Assembly: GCF_008831285.2 (NCBI RefSeq)
Contig: NC_045138.2
Coordinates: 30,227,934 to 30,291,933, forward strand
Direction: 5' to 3'
DNA from: Nymphaea colorata
Taxonomy: Eukaryota > Streptophyta > Magnoliopsida > Nymphaeales > Nymphaeaceae
DNA: 64,000 nt
Notes under the pieces: model-generated
Databases searched by the model: none
What the model saw: only the letters and a program-made list of their open reading frames with translations
Told to the model about the DNA's origin: nothing
Shown: one piece after another, positions 45,714 to 59,216 of the stretch
Layout of the letters: each line of letters begins with the position of its first letter
Numbering within the stretch: position 1 is the first letter of the stretch
Position numbers and translations under genes: made by a program

Positions 45714-48032
45714 ATGCTTAGTTTGGATTTCACAAGAAGGGGAAGCAGTCAATTTTGTCGATGGTGGTGTCGATCGTTTTCCAGTCTCATGCATGCCCGC
45801 CAAGCGTTCGACAAAATTCCCCATCCAATTTCTCCTTCAGAGATCAACTGCACCATGGCTTCCTTCAGCCGAGCCAGAGATTTCGGTGGCCTTTTCGACT
45901 TGTTCACCCGTACGAGAAGAAGTCCTGGAGCTCGCCCAAGTGCATGCTTCGATTTCATCACCTTATCCATCCTCCTTACTGCATGCCGTAGGAGCGTATC
46001 TCTGCTCGATGCCGGACCCCAAGTCCATGCCTTTGCGATTGTCTCAGGCTTTGATTCCGATGTTACTGTATGCAATTGCCTCATGAACATGTATGCAGGC
46101 GCTCAGTTGTTCGAAGAATTTCAGAGGGTTTTCAAAGCAATGCCATCGAGAGATTTGGTCTCTTGGAACACGGCCATTTCTGTGTACGCTAGGAATGAAC
46201 GCAGTGACGAAGCTCTGCGCCTTTCACTTGAAATGCGCCGTTTAGACTTTGTTTTTGACAAAGTGACATTTACGAGCGTCCTTACTGCTTGCTCTGACCT
46301 TCAAGCACTTCGTTTTGGCAGGCAAATTCATGCGCTCGTAGTGCTGTTCGGGCTTGAACTGGATGTATTCGTCCGCAATTCGTTGATCACTTTGTATGCA
46401 AGGTGCGACAGCATTGACGAATCGAGGGACATCTTTGATCAAATGGTTGATCGGGATATTGTTTCTTGGAATGCTATGGTTTCTGGGTATGCCCAACAAG
46501 ATCATTGTAGTGGAGAAGCGATCAACGTCTTCTTAGAGATGGTGAATCATGGGGACGACGTTGGATTGGACGACATCTCCTTTGCTAGCGTCCTGTCTGC
46601 TTGTAGCCATGAACAAGCTTTGGAGCTTGGGCTGCAATGCCACGCTTCAATTATTAAGAGGGGATGCCATGATTTTGTGAATGTGTGCAATAGTTTAATG
46701 TCTCTGTATGCAAAATGTGACATGATGGAGGAAGTGAACAGAGTGTTCTATTGCATGGCTAATCCGAATGTCGTTTCATGGACATGTATGATCACATTGC
46801 ATGAAGCGAAAGGGTTCGGCCTCTTTAGAGATATGAGATTGGCGGACACTCAACCTAATCAAGTAACTTTTGTGGGGCTGATCAATGCTTGTAGCTCTGA
46901 CCAAGAGACACGGATGGTTCACGGTCTTGTTGTCAGCACGGGCTTCTTCTTGGATGTTAATGTGGCCAATAGCCTCATCACTATGTATGCTAAATTCAAG
47001 GACATGGAAGCATCTGTAAGAGTATTTGAGCAAATGAACTATAGGGAGGTTGTCTCGTGGAATGCTTTGATTGCTGGATGTGCTCAAAATGAGCTCTACC
47101 ATGAAGCTCTTGAATGGTTTTCTCTCATGGACGAACAGCCCAACCAGTTCACTTATGGTAGTCTTCTTAGTGCTTGTACTGCCTTTTTATCACTAGGCCA
47201 TGGCCGCCAATTCCATTGCGGGGCGATCAAACATGGACTTAATTTTGACATGTACGTGGGAAGTGCATTAGTTGACATGTATGCGAAATGTGGAAGTATT
47301 GATGACGCACAGCAGTTTTTCGACGAGATGCCCCAACGGAGTGTCGTCTCATGGACAGTGATGATCTCTGGACAAGCACAACATGGGAACTGCTATAAAG
47401 TATTACAGCTGTTTAAGAGGATGGAGGGTGAGGGGGTGCAGCCTGATCCAGTGGCATTCCTTGCCCTGTTCTCTGCGTGTGGGAGAGCAGGCCTTGTTGA
47501 AGAAGGTCGCCGGTATTTCGAATTGATGAAAAAAGAATATGGGATTGATGCAACGAGAGAGCATTTGTCAAGCATGGTGGACATGCTCGGTAGAGCAGGA
47601 AGAGTGGCTGAGGCTGAGGAGTTTATCAGGAAGATGGCATTGGAGAAAAGCATCACAGCATGGCAGAGCTTGCTTGGAGCATGCAGGAAGTATGGAAACA
47701 TGGAGGTGGGCAGAAGGGCAGGTACCGCATTGATGGAATTGGATCCAGGGGACTCTGCTACTTATGTTTTGTTGTCCAATATATATGCAGCAGATGAGAG
47801 GTGGGAGGAGGTGGCAAGGGTGAGAAAAGTGATGAGAGCAAAAGGGGTGAAGAAAGAGGTGGCTTGCAGTTGGGTGGACACAAAAGATCACACCCACAAG
47901 TTCACCACGGATGACATGTCCCATCCAAGGGCAGAGGAGATAGTGGAACTCGTGGAGAACTTGTCCTTGGAGATGAGATACCTGGAGATTGGTGAAACAG
48001 CAACAAAAATCTTCCCTGACGTCTTTCTTTAA
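45714..48032 (+). CDS. PLS-class pentatricopeptide repeat protein, E/E+ type
   Basis: 772-residue intronless RNA-binding protein. The N-terminus (MLSLDFTRRGSSQFCRWWCR, then SFSSLM) is rich in Arg and Ser and free of acidic residues after position 5, which suits mitochondrial import. Some 14 tandem PPR motifs of alternating P, L and S type follow, with signature pieces such as RDLVSWNTAISVYARN, NSLITLYARC, RDIVSWNAMVSGYAQ and GSALVDMYAKCGSIDDA. The E region starts around residue 615, and E+ ends with CSWVDTKDHTHKFTTDDMSH. The chain stops after 772 residues with no DYW deaminase domain, so if it edits RNA it must recruit one. PLS proteins of this kind specify C-to-U editing sites in organelles. 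The architecture resembles Arabidopsis At4g32430 from memory; target sites cannot be read here. A short out-of-frame ATG sits 9 bp upstream. Confidence 0.93.
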   Translation: MLSLDFTRRGSSQFCRWWCRSFSSLMHARQAFDKIPHPISPSEINCTMASFSRARDFGGLFDLFTRTRRSPGARPSACFDFITLSILLTACRRSVSLLDAGPQVHAFAIVSGFDSDVTVCNCLMNMYAGAQLFEEFQRVFKAMPSRDLVSWNTAISVYARNERSDEALRLSLEMRRLDFVFDKVTFTSVLTACSDLQALRFGRQIHALVVLFGLELDVFVRNSLITLYARCDSIDESRDIFDQMVDRDIVSWNAMVSGYAQQDHCSGEAINVFLEMVNHGDDVGLDDISFASVLSACSHEQALELGLQCHASIIKRGCHDFVNVCNSLMSLYAKCDMMEEVNRVFYCMANPNVVSWTCMITLHEAKGFGLFRDMRLADTQPNQVTFVGLINACSSDQETRMVHGLVVSTGFFLDVNVANSLITMYAKFKDMEASVRVFEQMNYREVVSWNALIAGCAQNELYHEALEWFSLMDEQPNQFTYGSLLSACTAFLSLGHGRQFHCGAIKHGLNFDMYVGSALVDMYAKCGSIDDAQQFFDEMPQRSVVSWTVMISGQAQHGNCYKVLQLFKRMEGEGVQPDPVAFLALFSACGRAGLVEEGRRYFELMKKEYGIDATREHLSSMVDMLGRAGRVAEAEEFIRKMALEKSITAWQSLLGACRKYGNMEVGRRAGTALMELDPGDSATYVLLSNIYAADERWEEVARVRKVMRAKGVKKEVACSWVDTKDHTHKFTTDDMSHPRAEEIVELVENLSLEMRYLEIGETATKIFPDVFL

Positions 48033-48092
48033 CATAGATAATTTTGCTGCCCCTCCTTCATCTTGGCAAGTGCATCCAATGCCAATTTTCCC

Positions 48093-48098
48093 AATAAA
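48093..48098 (+). promoter_or_regulatory. Possible polyadenylation signal of the PPR gene
   Basis: aataaa about 60 bp after the PPR stop codon. Plant signals are loose, so this is a positional guess. Confidence 0.35.
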
Positions 48099-48099
48099 T

Positions 48100-50500
48100 C
48101 CACAGTTCTAGGATTCATGACATTCCTAACTGGCCCCTACCAGGGTGAAGAAGCCTTTTGGGGCAGCTTTCTAATTGAGATAATTAAAGAGGCATGATTG
48201 AAATTGCAATTCCAATTGCAGTATGACGTATCAGAAGTAGATTACTGGACCGAATTTTTTTGTATGAGGTCAGGCTGAGGGAATACTCCTGTCAGATTAG
48301 CATACACAAGCAGTTCCACTCATATTCACGCCGAATTCCGGTTTGGATGCCCTCAAAAGGCAGGCCGTTTTAAATCCAAGCAATAACATAAAAGAATGCT
48401 GGCTTCATGTCTTAAAGCACATCAAAATCTCGACAATAATCCAGCGGACCATTTCCTCTGGAAATATCTCTTCAGAAGATTCTACTATTAGTTAATGAAC
48501 AGTGGAACTTCAGCTTCGAATGCTTTATGCAAATGGTGCTTCCTTGATAGCATTTTTTACAAAAAGTCTCCTACCATATTTCATTTTACAGAAAAACTTA
48601 TCTGGTTGATTTCTAGGCGTTTTCTTAGAACTTGTTCATGCAAATTCTGCTAGAGACGATGGACGTAAAACGCCACAGGTTTTGGTGTATGTAGTTCAAA
48701 TATCTGTTGTCCAGATAAATGTATGTAAATTGACAATTGCCCCAAGTAAGTAATATTATTAAAACAGCACACATCTTGAAAATATCACTCTTAAGCATGC
48801 TTTTAGACCAACATAAACAGAAAGCATGTATGGCCATTTTTTATAATCTTTAGTTTGTTTTAGGTGTTACACATATACCGATACATCTAACATTACATTT
48901 TTTCCTAATATGCTGATATTTTGTACTAAACAGGGCATTTTATTTGCTCACGAGATTCTCCTCGCAGGTTTCTTCGGCATTAACTCATTTCATGCGCTAG
49001 CTAATGGTCCATCTTAACTAACGCCTCTTTTACCATTTCATAAGTCGAAGGAAATTTCCAGCCCTTGTAAGGAAATTGGACATGTTTGCTTTGTCACAGG
49101 ATGGAAATTGAAAGTACTTGCACTTGCTGCCTAAACTTCATTTCATTCTGTTGTTTTGTTCTGCAGCCAATTCAACAAGCGAAGAAATCAAAGCTAGGCG
49201 TACCGACTGAGATCGATGAGGATCTAAGACGGTTGTAATGCAGTTGGCTTTCAGGATTGGATCTTTCACATCGGCTATTGGGTTAAAGAAAAGAAAAAAC
49301 AGCAACTTGAATATTCTTGCAGTTCGAGTTACTTAGGAAGCTCTTGTATACCTTTGATCTAAGATCCAAGAGTCACACATGAAATCATCTCCTGAACTTA
49401 AATCAATAGACCACAGATCTACAGAATTTAAGAACATACTTAGATGATAGATAATGAACCAGACCTCTTGACCTTTATATTGTCCAGGAAAATAAGTACA
49501 ATAGGTTAAACCGGCTCAGTAAAAGGACAAATAACAGACTAAACTAGCTCAGTTAGGTCTCCTATCTTGAAAGTTGTTTATATCTACTACAAGGAAGAAA
49601 AGAACTTTCCTTAATCCAGTTACATGTGCCCACATTACTTCCAAGCCTATATGAGGCTTTAATTAGAGAAAAGGATTGCGTTTTCGCTCATCCATTGGAG
49701 AGAGCAGATCTGAGCACTTCCGATGCAAACCTGCGGAGAGAGGTCTCCCAATCTTGATTAAGCTGTACAGTTACAAAATCAGCAGCAGACCCATGTGCAG
49801 AACCACAATATCAGAACAAAAACGTCCAGTTCTGCAGCAAAACAGAGTCATGCACAAATAAAGCTGCGGTAAGCAGATCAAGGAAAAATATCGGTCAGAG
49901 ATCAAAAGATCAGGAAAAACAGAAGCAATTCAGTTGGTTTGCTAATGCATAAATGCGCAATAATTATTTTAACCAAATGCAACTAGCGAAATACCGACAA
50001 TTTAGTATTGCAAGAGGAGGTCCAGCCGTCCAGGTGATCTTCGTGACCGATTTTTATGAGAATCAATTTTCGAATTGCCAAAACCGGACGTGTACAAAAT
50101 TTAGCAAAGTTTCAACAGCGAAGGATTACAAGATTAACAAAAGATGGTGTCTTGGTAAAAGATCAATCCTGTGACATCTGCACACATAAATTAAAGAACA
50201 TTTCCACTGACTAAGTTTTTGATACAAGTTTCCGTCGAGACGAGACCTCAATTCATCAAACGTTGCTCACGGTCAATGCTATTATAGAAATGCAGCAACT
50301 AAAAAGGCGCGGCCGTCTTCCACCTAACGGCGGGCGCATTTGCCGCTGTTCAGCCTCCACGAGGCGAGCGGTGAGCTAAGCCACGTAGGGTATGCGCACC
50401 ACCACAATCGTTATTCGTTAGAATCCATCTTGGCTGTTGGCTGGCAGTCCAGCAGCCAGCAGCAGCCAGAGAACCGGAGGCCGCCGAACGACCGAGAAGC
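48100..50500. other. Intergenic region between the PPR and AFG1-like genes
   Basis: Both neighbours are on the plus strand, so this holds the PPR terminator side and the AFG1 promoter. Contains one exon-like piece at 49167-49238. The last 250 bp (from about 50300) become GC-rich, as expected of a plant promoter-leader. No TATA box was recognised. Confidence 0.55.
49167..49238 (+). other. Orphan exon-like segment
   Basis: A good pyrimidine tract and acceptor (tttgttctgcag) precede an open stretch of 23 codons, PIQQAKKSKLGVPTEIDEDL followed by RRL and a TAA stop. Charge pattern and codons look like real protein, but I cannot place the family, and no convincing upstream exon is seen. It could be the terminal exon of an unrecognised small gene or a relic. 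Confidence 0.3.
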
Positions 50501-50501
50501 C

Positions 50502-53500
50502 ATGATGATGAGGCGTTGGTGCCGGGCCGTCGTTTCAGGTTCAGTTTCTGCGTGTGGTCATAAGGAATGGATGAGCCGAACTGCGGTTTCCTTCTTCTGC
50601 ACGCAGCCTCCTCCTCTTCCTGCTAAATCGCCGCCTTCTCCTGCTGTGAATTGCACCGGTATGCACTTTCGCCGCGCTTTGTCGTTTCTTCTCGTTCTTT
50701 CCCGTTTGATTCTCGTCTAGCTTTAGTTATGCTTGTTACCTACCCAAGAGGTATGCTGTCCTCTTTAGTAGATATGGAAGTCCAGAAGTCCATTACTTTG
50801 ATCATCCCTCTATCTCTCTCTGTCTTGATCGACCATAGGAATCCACTAGTTGATCGTCGGAGCACTTTTCGTGCTGATTTGATTGTGATTCTGCGCAATG
50901 GTAGCATTTAGATTGAAGGAAAATGGAGTTTGTGTAGTGAATCAGGAGACAAATTTGCCCTGAATACACCATTGCAAGGGCATCATTTTTTCCTTCCTGA
51001 TCAAATTCAGGAATTCTCTGGGGCTTGTTTGTGCATCCCACTTTCTTTTTGTCCTTCTTTTACTTGATCTCATTACTGCTTTGAGCGTCGTAATACATCA
51101 GTTTCGTAAAAGTATTTCTCATCTCCTGTGATTTTTATTGCAAGCAGCTACCCGTCCACTTTTTCTCTACAGAACATTGGTCAAAGAGGGGAAGTTACAA
51201 TATGATGCTAACCAGGAATCTGTAGCGGCAGAACTGGAGGGGTTACTTAGCAAGTTGGAGCAATATGAGACGGATATGAGAGCATATCATGTATGGAGAC
51301 TTTATGATTGGTCTGTACACGTACTTTCAAAGGACCAGAAATGCTTTCATTTCATCTTTTCAAACACTTCTTAGGTAGTGTTGGCAGAATGGGAGAGGCA
51401 GAGAGATGAGGAGCGGCGGACATTGTTAATGAAAGAAGCCGAAGCTAAACAACAAAGTGGTATATGGAGTACCAAGCGAACTGCAACCATCAACAAGTGG
51501 CTTTTGCGGTTTGTATTATTTCCTTCAACGTTCAAGTTGTAATACTTTCTATGTTCAAACGGTAGGCATTATGTATTTTATAGGACTACGAGGGTGTTAT
51601 CTTATGAAGAAAATTACGTTTTATGGAAAAAATGTTTTAAGATCTATAGGTTTTTTACTGAAAAATTCTCTATATTTGAGGTTTTCTATAAATTCTGAAA
51701 TGAGTGAGGTGGAAACCTTGAGCAGCACATACTGTAGATCTTATTATCTGCATTGAGGTTTTTTACCAATATCAAATTCTGTAACCTTTAAAGTTCAAGT
51801 TTTCTGAAGCAATGGAAAATATTACAGGCGTATCCTATTCTTGCAACTGAAAGTGTATAGAGTTTGAGCTAGACACCCTAGTCATGGAGGGTAGCAGCAT
51901 GAATTTATCCATTTTTGCCTGTAACTTCGCTTGGCATGTTCATCTGGGCTAAATATAGCATGATTTCCCACCAGACACTGCAAAACTTTATGGACATAGT
52001 CAAACTAGTGCAAGATACTGTCAACACTATGTCATTAACTTAATTTATGATCATTATAGCTTATTTGTACTAACTTGTGTTTTTCTGAAGAATTAGTTTT
52101 CAATTGTATTATTGTTTAATTTGATAATATGGTGCTTTTTAACTATGATATACATTAACAAGTGTCTGTTTTTTGGTCAAAATGTCAAGAAAAAAATGTC
52201 ATCGACAAACTGTACACAAAATAAATGATTAAAATAAAATATCTAAGTAAATAAAAGAGCACTGTCTGCCTATCCTCAGCTTCCCTATTAAAAAGTGATA
52301 CTTGATTGGTTAGACTTAAAAGTTGCATGATGTTTGTGCCATTTCATGTGATCTATCACTAAAACAGATTATGCTAATTAAGTTTTAAAACTTTTAAAGT
52401 AAAAGAGACAATGTATAACATTGATGCCTCACTGAGAGCTGCTGACACTAATGTTAGAACTCTTTGATACAGAAGATATCTAAAGAATGGAGGTAGTCAT
52501 TCCATGAAAAAGCAAAAGGTGTATGCCTTCTCCATTAAAGAAAATGAAACAATATAAAACACACTAATCAGTGTTGAGGAAATGTTCCTGAAATCTCTAG
52601 GAGAGGATTTATATCTTAGGCGGCTAAGTTATGCAATACCTGTACCTAACAATGTTACTGAATTTAATTTATGAAAATTTATCTCAAGTCATAATAAGGT
52701 TTAGTCCTTTTGATATGCATATCCTTATTCTGCTGTATCTACCAATGAGAGACAAATCTGAATCGCCATAACAGCATGCAACTGCTTGTCACTTTGCAAT
52801 ATCTGATTAAGAACTTTCGTCCTCCTTGGATACAGGAGACATGGGAATGTGGAGCCAGGAGCTGGGAAGATGGTCTCCTATCTTAACAGAGAAAAAAAGT
52901 TAGACTCTATAGTTGGCCGTCGTCCAGTTGCACCTCCAGCTCCCAAGGGTATATACATATATGGAAATGTTGGAACTGGTAATCTGCTCTTGTTGCTGGA
53001 TTGACCTCTCTTTCCCATTCATATCTTTTTTGGTTTGTTATGCTCCAATGCGTTTATTATCCATCCAAAGTTAAACATCAAGAGCCTTCTCCAGGGAAAA
53101 AGCTCAGCGGCCTTTCATTTTTGAGAAATTCTGTAAATGGATTCGTTTGATCTTCTGTTAATTTCCTGTGGCTTACAAGAGATTCTTGTTGAACAATTAG
53201 GAAAGACAATGCTGATGGACATGTTTTATAATGCCACCAAAGGCATTGTTGAACATCGAAGAAGGTTTCACTTCCATGAGGTAATTATTGCCTTTTATGT
53301 AGTCATACAATCTTTGCATTTGAATGTTCATTTTATTTATTTTAGTATCTGAGGATTCTCTCTTTTCATGCTTCAATTCTTCAAGTACCAGGATTTTGTG
53401 TTCGTAAGGAATGCAAGCTCCATTAGAGGCTATTATTACCTTCCTCCATCAAAAGGCTAATTTGGGTTGCTTCTTTCCAGGATAGGTTGAGTGTCACACC

Positions 53501-56500
53501 ACAAACTTTAATCGCATGTCTGAAGTTTTGTCTGAAGTTTATGCATGGCATGAGCGATCAGCAATTCAGTTATGCTGAGATTGTTCAGCTAAGTCAAGGG
53601 GATCAAGTCCACTGATTAACTATTTTGCTCGCATCTGAATCATCTTAATCAATGTGACATATAGAGATTTTGTTATACAAGATATTGGTTCTTGTGTGTT
53701 TCAGAATTGAGTCTATGCCATGTCTGTGGTTTTGTATCACCAGCGATGTCCATGTAACATGACATATGTTGGGAAAGAACTCTGTGTCCTTTTGTAGTTG
53801 TGTGCCTCCTTGTCTGCCATGGTGTATGTCTATCCTAGCCATTGGATCAGCTGGAGAGAGCAGGTTTTAGGAAATCTATAGTACCCAATTGTACTACTTT
53901 TTTGTTTTCCTAATGTTCCAGAGACATGGGGATTGCAGGGTTTGAGTATAATGTTTTTTGTAGCATTCCTTCTGGGAACATTAGGTACAGAGTAATACCA
54001 TCCATGACCTAGTAATACTAGAGATCTCTGGCAAGCAGACTCAAATTGGACCATACCAATGACATTTGCTGCTTATTTGTTGTTAGCACATAGCTTTTGC
54101 ATATTAGAATGCACCTCTATAATTTGCTAAGTCTCCTGGTTTGAGGCCTTGATCCTAATCATAATCAAGTTTTGTGGACTTGATCTAACCATATTAAGTG
54201 TTTGGTTGTTATCCTTCAATGACATTTAGTGAAAGTAAATGAAAGCTTCGATACTTGTAAGAATTGTTTCTGTGTCTGAGAGCAGTATTATGATAATTGC
54301 CATGTTTTTGTTGTTCTTATTTTTCACATTTCTTTTCATGGCAAAAGGGAGTTGATTTCTCAGTACTTTTACTGATTTTGGTACACAAGTCCACCTTACT
54401 CTGACGCAGTATTCATTCTTTTGTTCATTTGTGTATGTGGCTGTGTGTTACATACATATGCTTCTGAGGGGTTCTTCAGCTTAATAAAATATCTTTCTCG
54501 AGACAGAAAGGGACTTAGTTACCTGAGGAGATTAATCTGTTGTTTCAAGGATGGTTCCATTCATTATACATAATCTAGTTGCTGGAAGATGCACATTTCA
54601 ATCTGAATAGGTTTGGTAGTATAGATAGCAAAAATGGTTGTCAAAGCAGTTATGGAAGATTATGTACCAAGGAAATGCATGAAGATTCGAATGTTTCACA
54701 TTTACTTAATCACACCATTGTTTTGATTACATTCAAGAGTTTAGATACATTTGATGTTTGTCTAATAGGTTAGTGATGAGGGCATGCATGAATGTCACTA
54801 CATGCAGTGCTGTTTGTCTCTCCAAAATTGTATACATGTTCTGTTAAAGTCAAACTGCTCAAAGAAAAAAATTACTATCACTAATGCAAGGTTCTTTGAA
54901 AGACAACTAGGTGGTATTCTATTCATCTTTTATCTATTCACTGTGCAACAAATGAAATACCAATAACTGGAATAGAGATGGATAATATAAATGATTGAGT
55001 CATTTTCTAAGTAACTAGTTAGAAGTTAGAAATAATTGAATCAGACAAGAAAAATAGAGAGAGAAAAAAAAGCTCGATATGTTATAACCTTTGTATGCTT
55101 AATTGCCAAAATTTTATTGTATGCAAGTTTATGCTCCTGGTTAAACTTGTGATTGGAAAACCAAATATTGGTTAAATAGAAAAATGAAATCTTGGGTTGA
55201 AACACAGTGATGATACTGCAAGCTGATAAAACATATAGAGATAATTGATGCTTCAAGAGATTATTAATCTACGCAAGTTGAGAACTGTTTGTTTTTAAAG
55301 CTGGTCGTAGTAGTTGATTTATCAGTTAGACTATTTTGTAGGCAATGCTTGAAATTCATCAACATATGCACAAAGTTTGGAAAAAGCAAGAAGAGGAGAG
55401 GTCAGTGTGGTCAGGTTTCTCCAATTGGATAAGAAATTTGCCCTTTGATGCTGGGGTAAAGGAATGGTTGGCTGCTGAAGAAAGATATCAGAAAGAATTG
55501 CAATTACAAAATATTCTTCCAGCTGTAGCAGACAAATTTCTTGTTGACAAAGAAGCAGGTCAGCGGGGTGCAACTATTCTTTGTTTTGATGAAATACAGG
55601 TAAATAATGACTATATTATAAATCATATCTTGTGTGTCTACATTTTTCTATGGGGCACCAATGGATGTTAATGACATAATGTCGGTCATGTTTTTGAGAG
55701 ACACTTGTTTTGAAAATCATACATTACAAAAGGAAAAATAGTTAAATATTTTGTTTCAGTTGATGGGGGGAATTACAGTTGTCACCAAGTTGATGGGATT
55801 TCGTGCATTCAGAAACTCGCTTGGGTGTTCATTGCCACAGAGTTAAAGCTTGCTGTACCCTTTGGTGGTCAGGGGAACCTCAAAGGTTTTACCAATTGAA
55901 GACCTGCCAATATGCAGAAATGCTGAGGAGATTTTTTCTTGTCATGGATAAAAAGAAAGAAACTATGAAGAATGTGCTAGCACTTGGAAGCACCATAGCT
56001 CCCCTTAGTTTGTTGCTCAACGAGACGAGGACGTGGATAGTAATAACATGAAGGGGAAACTCAAGAAGGATATAGGTAGTTTGCTTACCATGAACATGAT
56101 AGAGTTTCATTCACTCTTAATGTATGAAGAGAAGGAACTTGAGACTGAAAAATGAATACGTGGAAAGGAAGTGGTTCTTATGTGCATCAAGTACTCTCAG
56201 AATAATGTCTGAACAGTATTCCACCCATATATTTTAAATGTCATCGATAAAGCATAGGTTGCTCGGAGGGTGCAACAATGAAAAACAGATGTGGCTAGTA
56301 TGCCTGAGACTAATTTTTGCCTCATGATAGGATGAATACTTTGCTTTCTCAGACAATATCATCTGATCTTGCATATGGAATTGGTTCATCATGTCTCAAC
56401 TGCAGCTTCTTAGCTTTAGTATCTTACATGCTTCTCGTCATAGTTGCCTTCCTTGAAATTGTTGATTGCTTTACGAGGTGTGCTATTTCTTATGGTCATC

Positions 56501-58174
56501 TTGCCTTAACAGTATGATTTTTTTTCTCTGTCTATTCTTGTGTTTAGCCTTCATGTTCAGAATTTTATGTGGAAAATGCTATCTTTTTGACTTATTAAAG
56601 CCGCATGGGGTGTCACAATTATTCCAGATCTGATAATGGTCATCTGGTATAAATGTTTCCAAGTTCTAAATCTTGAGAAACTGGAATTTCATGTAAATTG
56701 CATGAACTGTTATTACATCGCATTCTTCTACCTCCTTAAGATGTTTATTATACAAAATTGCTGGACATCTAGTATACAACTGCATATACCAGGTGATGTT
56801 TAGAAACTTGAATTTCAAGCAGCTTGCAAGCATTGTTATTACATCACATTCTTGTATTTCTTTAAGATCTTTAACATAAAACATTGTTAAACATCTCGTA
56901 CATCACTGCATCACCATTACCCTGAATTTGCCATATGCATGTTCATTGTTAGTTAAATTTGTAGTTCTTTCACTGCAGACAGTTGATGTGTTCGCAATTG
57001 TCGCCTTATCTGGAATTATGAACAGATTGCTTAGTACTGGAACTATTCTTGTTGCCACAAGCAATAGAGCACCAGGGGATCTAAACCAGGTAAACATGCT
57101 CATGCTATGTAAGCATCCTTCTTCACCCACTGCTCCTTTTTATTATGTTCCTTTTTCCCATTTATGAGGCCTTGATTTTGTATTCAACAGAAGGTTAATG
57201 TGATTATGCTGGGCGAAAATTCTATCATATGCCATTGAGATATATGAATTCATTTTATGTAAACGACAAGCTTTTGAAAACTTGTACTGTGACATTTATG
57301 CATATTAGTCACCAAAATCCAATATTTTGAAGAGATCCTAATATTATAAGCCATTTGAAGCATGCCCATAGGATTGTCGAAGTATCACAGTTTTTGAAAT
57401 ATCTGCAACAAATATACGTCCAAATTTCATGACGTGCAGGCCCTTTTAGATGTTTCAGCATGGTCTGTGTGCTAAAAACTAGCTGTTGGTTCATGTTTGT
57501 TTATCAAGGCTGATCTAAACAATCCCATCCTGTATATAGGAAAATGGCATGCGTGGACCAAAGTTTGGAGTTCTGGGCCTCATTATGGAGAAGAAGCTTC
57601 TGATTCTATTTCGCATATCTGACCTAAAAGGTGCTTGGACATGGTACATTTACTATAAAGCATCTAATTGGCCATGCTTCATGTAGAAAAGGTAATCTCG
57701 AGTCCAAATTATGACAAGTCTGAGCCATTAAAATTTCAAACTTTACTACTACAGGAAACATATCTGTGATTTGATCATAAGCCTCATAAAGTTGATCATG
57801 TACAGCACATTGTTATGGTCAAATTTTGTCAAGTAATGCACACTGCAGTCTACATATTTGTGATGCACATGATGTAGTTATTCATAACAAAGTAATATAT
57901 GAGAGTGAGAGAGAGACAAATAACTATATCTTGTGCATCACAAATATGTGGACTGCAGTGTGAACTCAGTTCTTTTAACAAAAATCTGACCATGCAAATG
58001 TGCTGTACATGGTCAACTTCATAGGAGCTAACTATTAAATCACATGTAGGTTGTCAAAAGATAGAAATTTTAATGGTTCAGAATTTTCGTAAATTTTTAG
58101 GGCTCAAAATTATGTTTTCTACAAGAAGCACCTGTTAGATGCTTTAAGCAAATATACCATGCCAGAGCACCTCT

Positions 58175-58218
<44 letters not shown>

Positions 58219-58926
58219 TGCCAATTAAGGGTTTACTAGTTCTGTACTCAGAGCAGAGATCTTTCTCTCAATGGACCTGACACATATGTTTGGCTGACTT
58301 TAGCATGTGGTTATACTTTGTGAAGCAAAACTATAGTTTGTTTCGCTTTGAAGTCTTGATAGGGTGTTATTCTGGTGTGCGTAATATTTGTCCTAGACAT
58401 GGTAATCACATGATCCAGCACCTTTACTAAATAAACCATATAAATCATACACATAGAATCTTCTAATGTTTCAGAGATTTGATTGAGAAGTCTAAGAGGT
58501 TTCACAAAGTGGTAACAAATGTCTCCAACTGATGCAAATACATTTCTGTGCACATATGCAGCCTTAAAATATGCTGAAAGTCTCGTTTCAAAGAGAACAT
58601 TGCATGTGCTGACGTACCACATGTTTTCTTTGTAAAGATTTCTCATTCTAAGAAACTTGTTTTCCAACATAGGACGGCATGCAGAAGGAGATTTTCTTAA
58701 CACTTCTCTCCAAGTTGGAGGAACATTGCCAAACCATCTTGGTTGGCAGTGAGACTGATTATCGTCGCATTCTCGCAAAGGACACGGATGCTCAGGTGAG
58801 ATAGTTGGATATCAAATCAATTTGTTGTCTTTACTATTTTTATTCTGTTTCCTGTTTCTGAAACGACAGTTTCACTTTTTCTCTTACCTTGCTTTGAGCT
58901 GGATACCTACACACAAATGCAAACAA

Positions 58927-58991
<65 letters not shown>

Positions 58992-59166
58992 AACTCTAAA
59001 CATGCTAATTCTTCTTAGAATTAACGGATGCTCAGGTGAGATAGTTGGATATCAAATCAATTTGTTGTCTTTACTATTTTTATTCTGTTTCCTGTTTCTG
59101 AAACGACAGTTTCACTTTTTCTCTTACCTTGCTTTGAGCTGGATACCTACACACAAATGCAAACAA

Positions 59167-59216
<50 letters not shown>

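Noticed and set aside
45749-46090. Minus-strand and alternate-frame open frames over the PPR gene
   Set aside because: They overlap the clear PPR reading frame and have no recognisable motifs.
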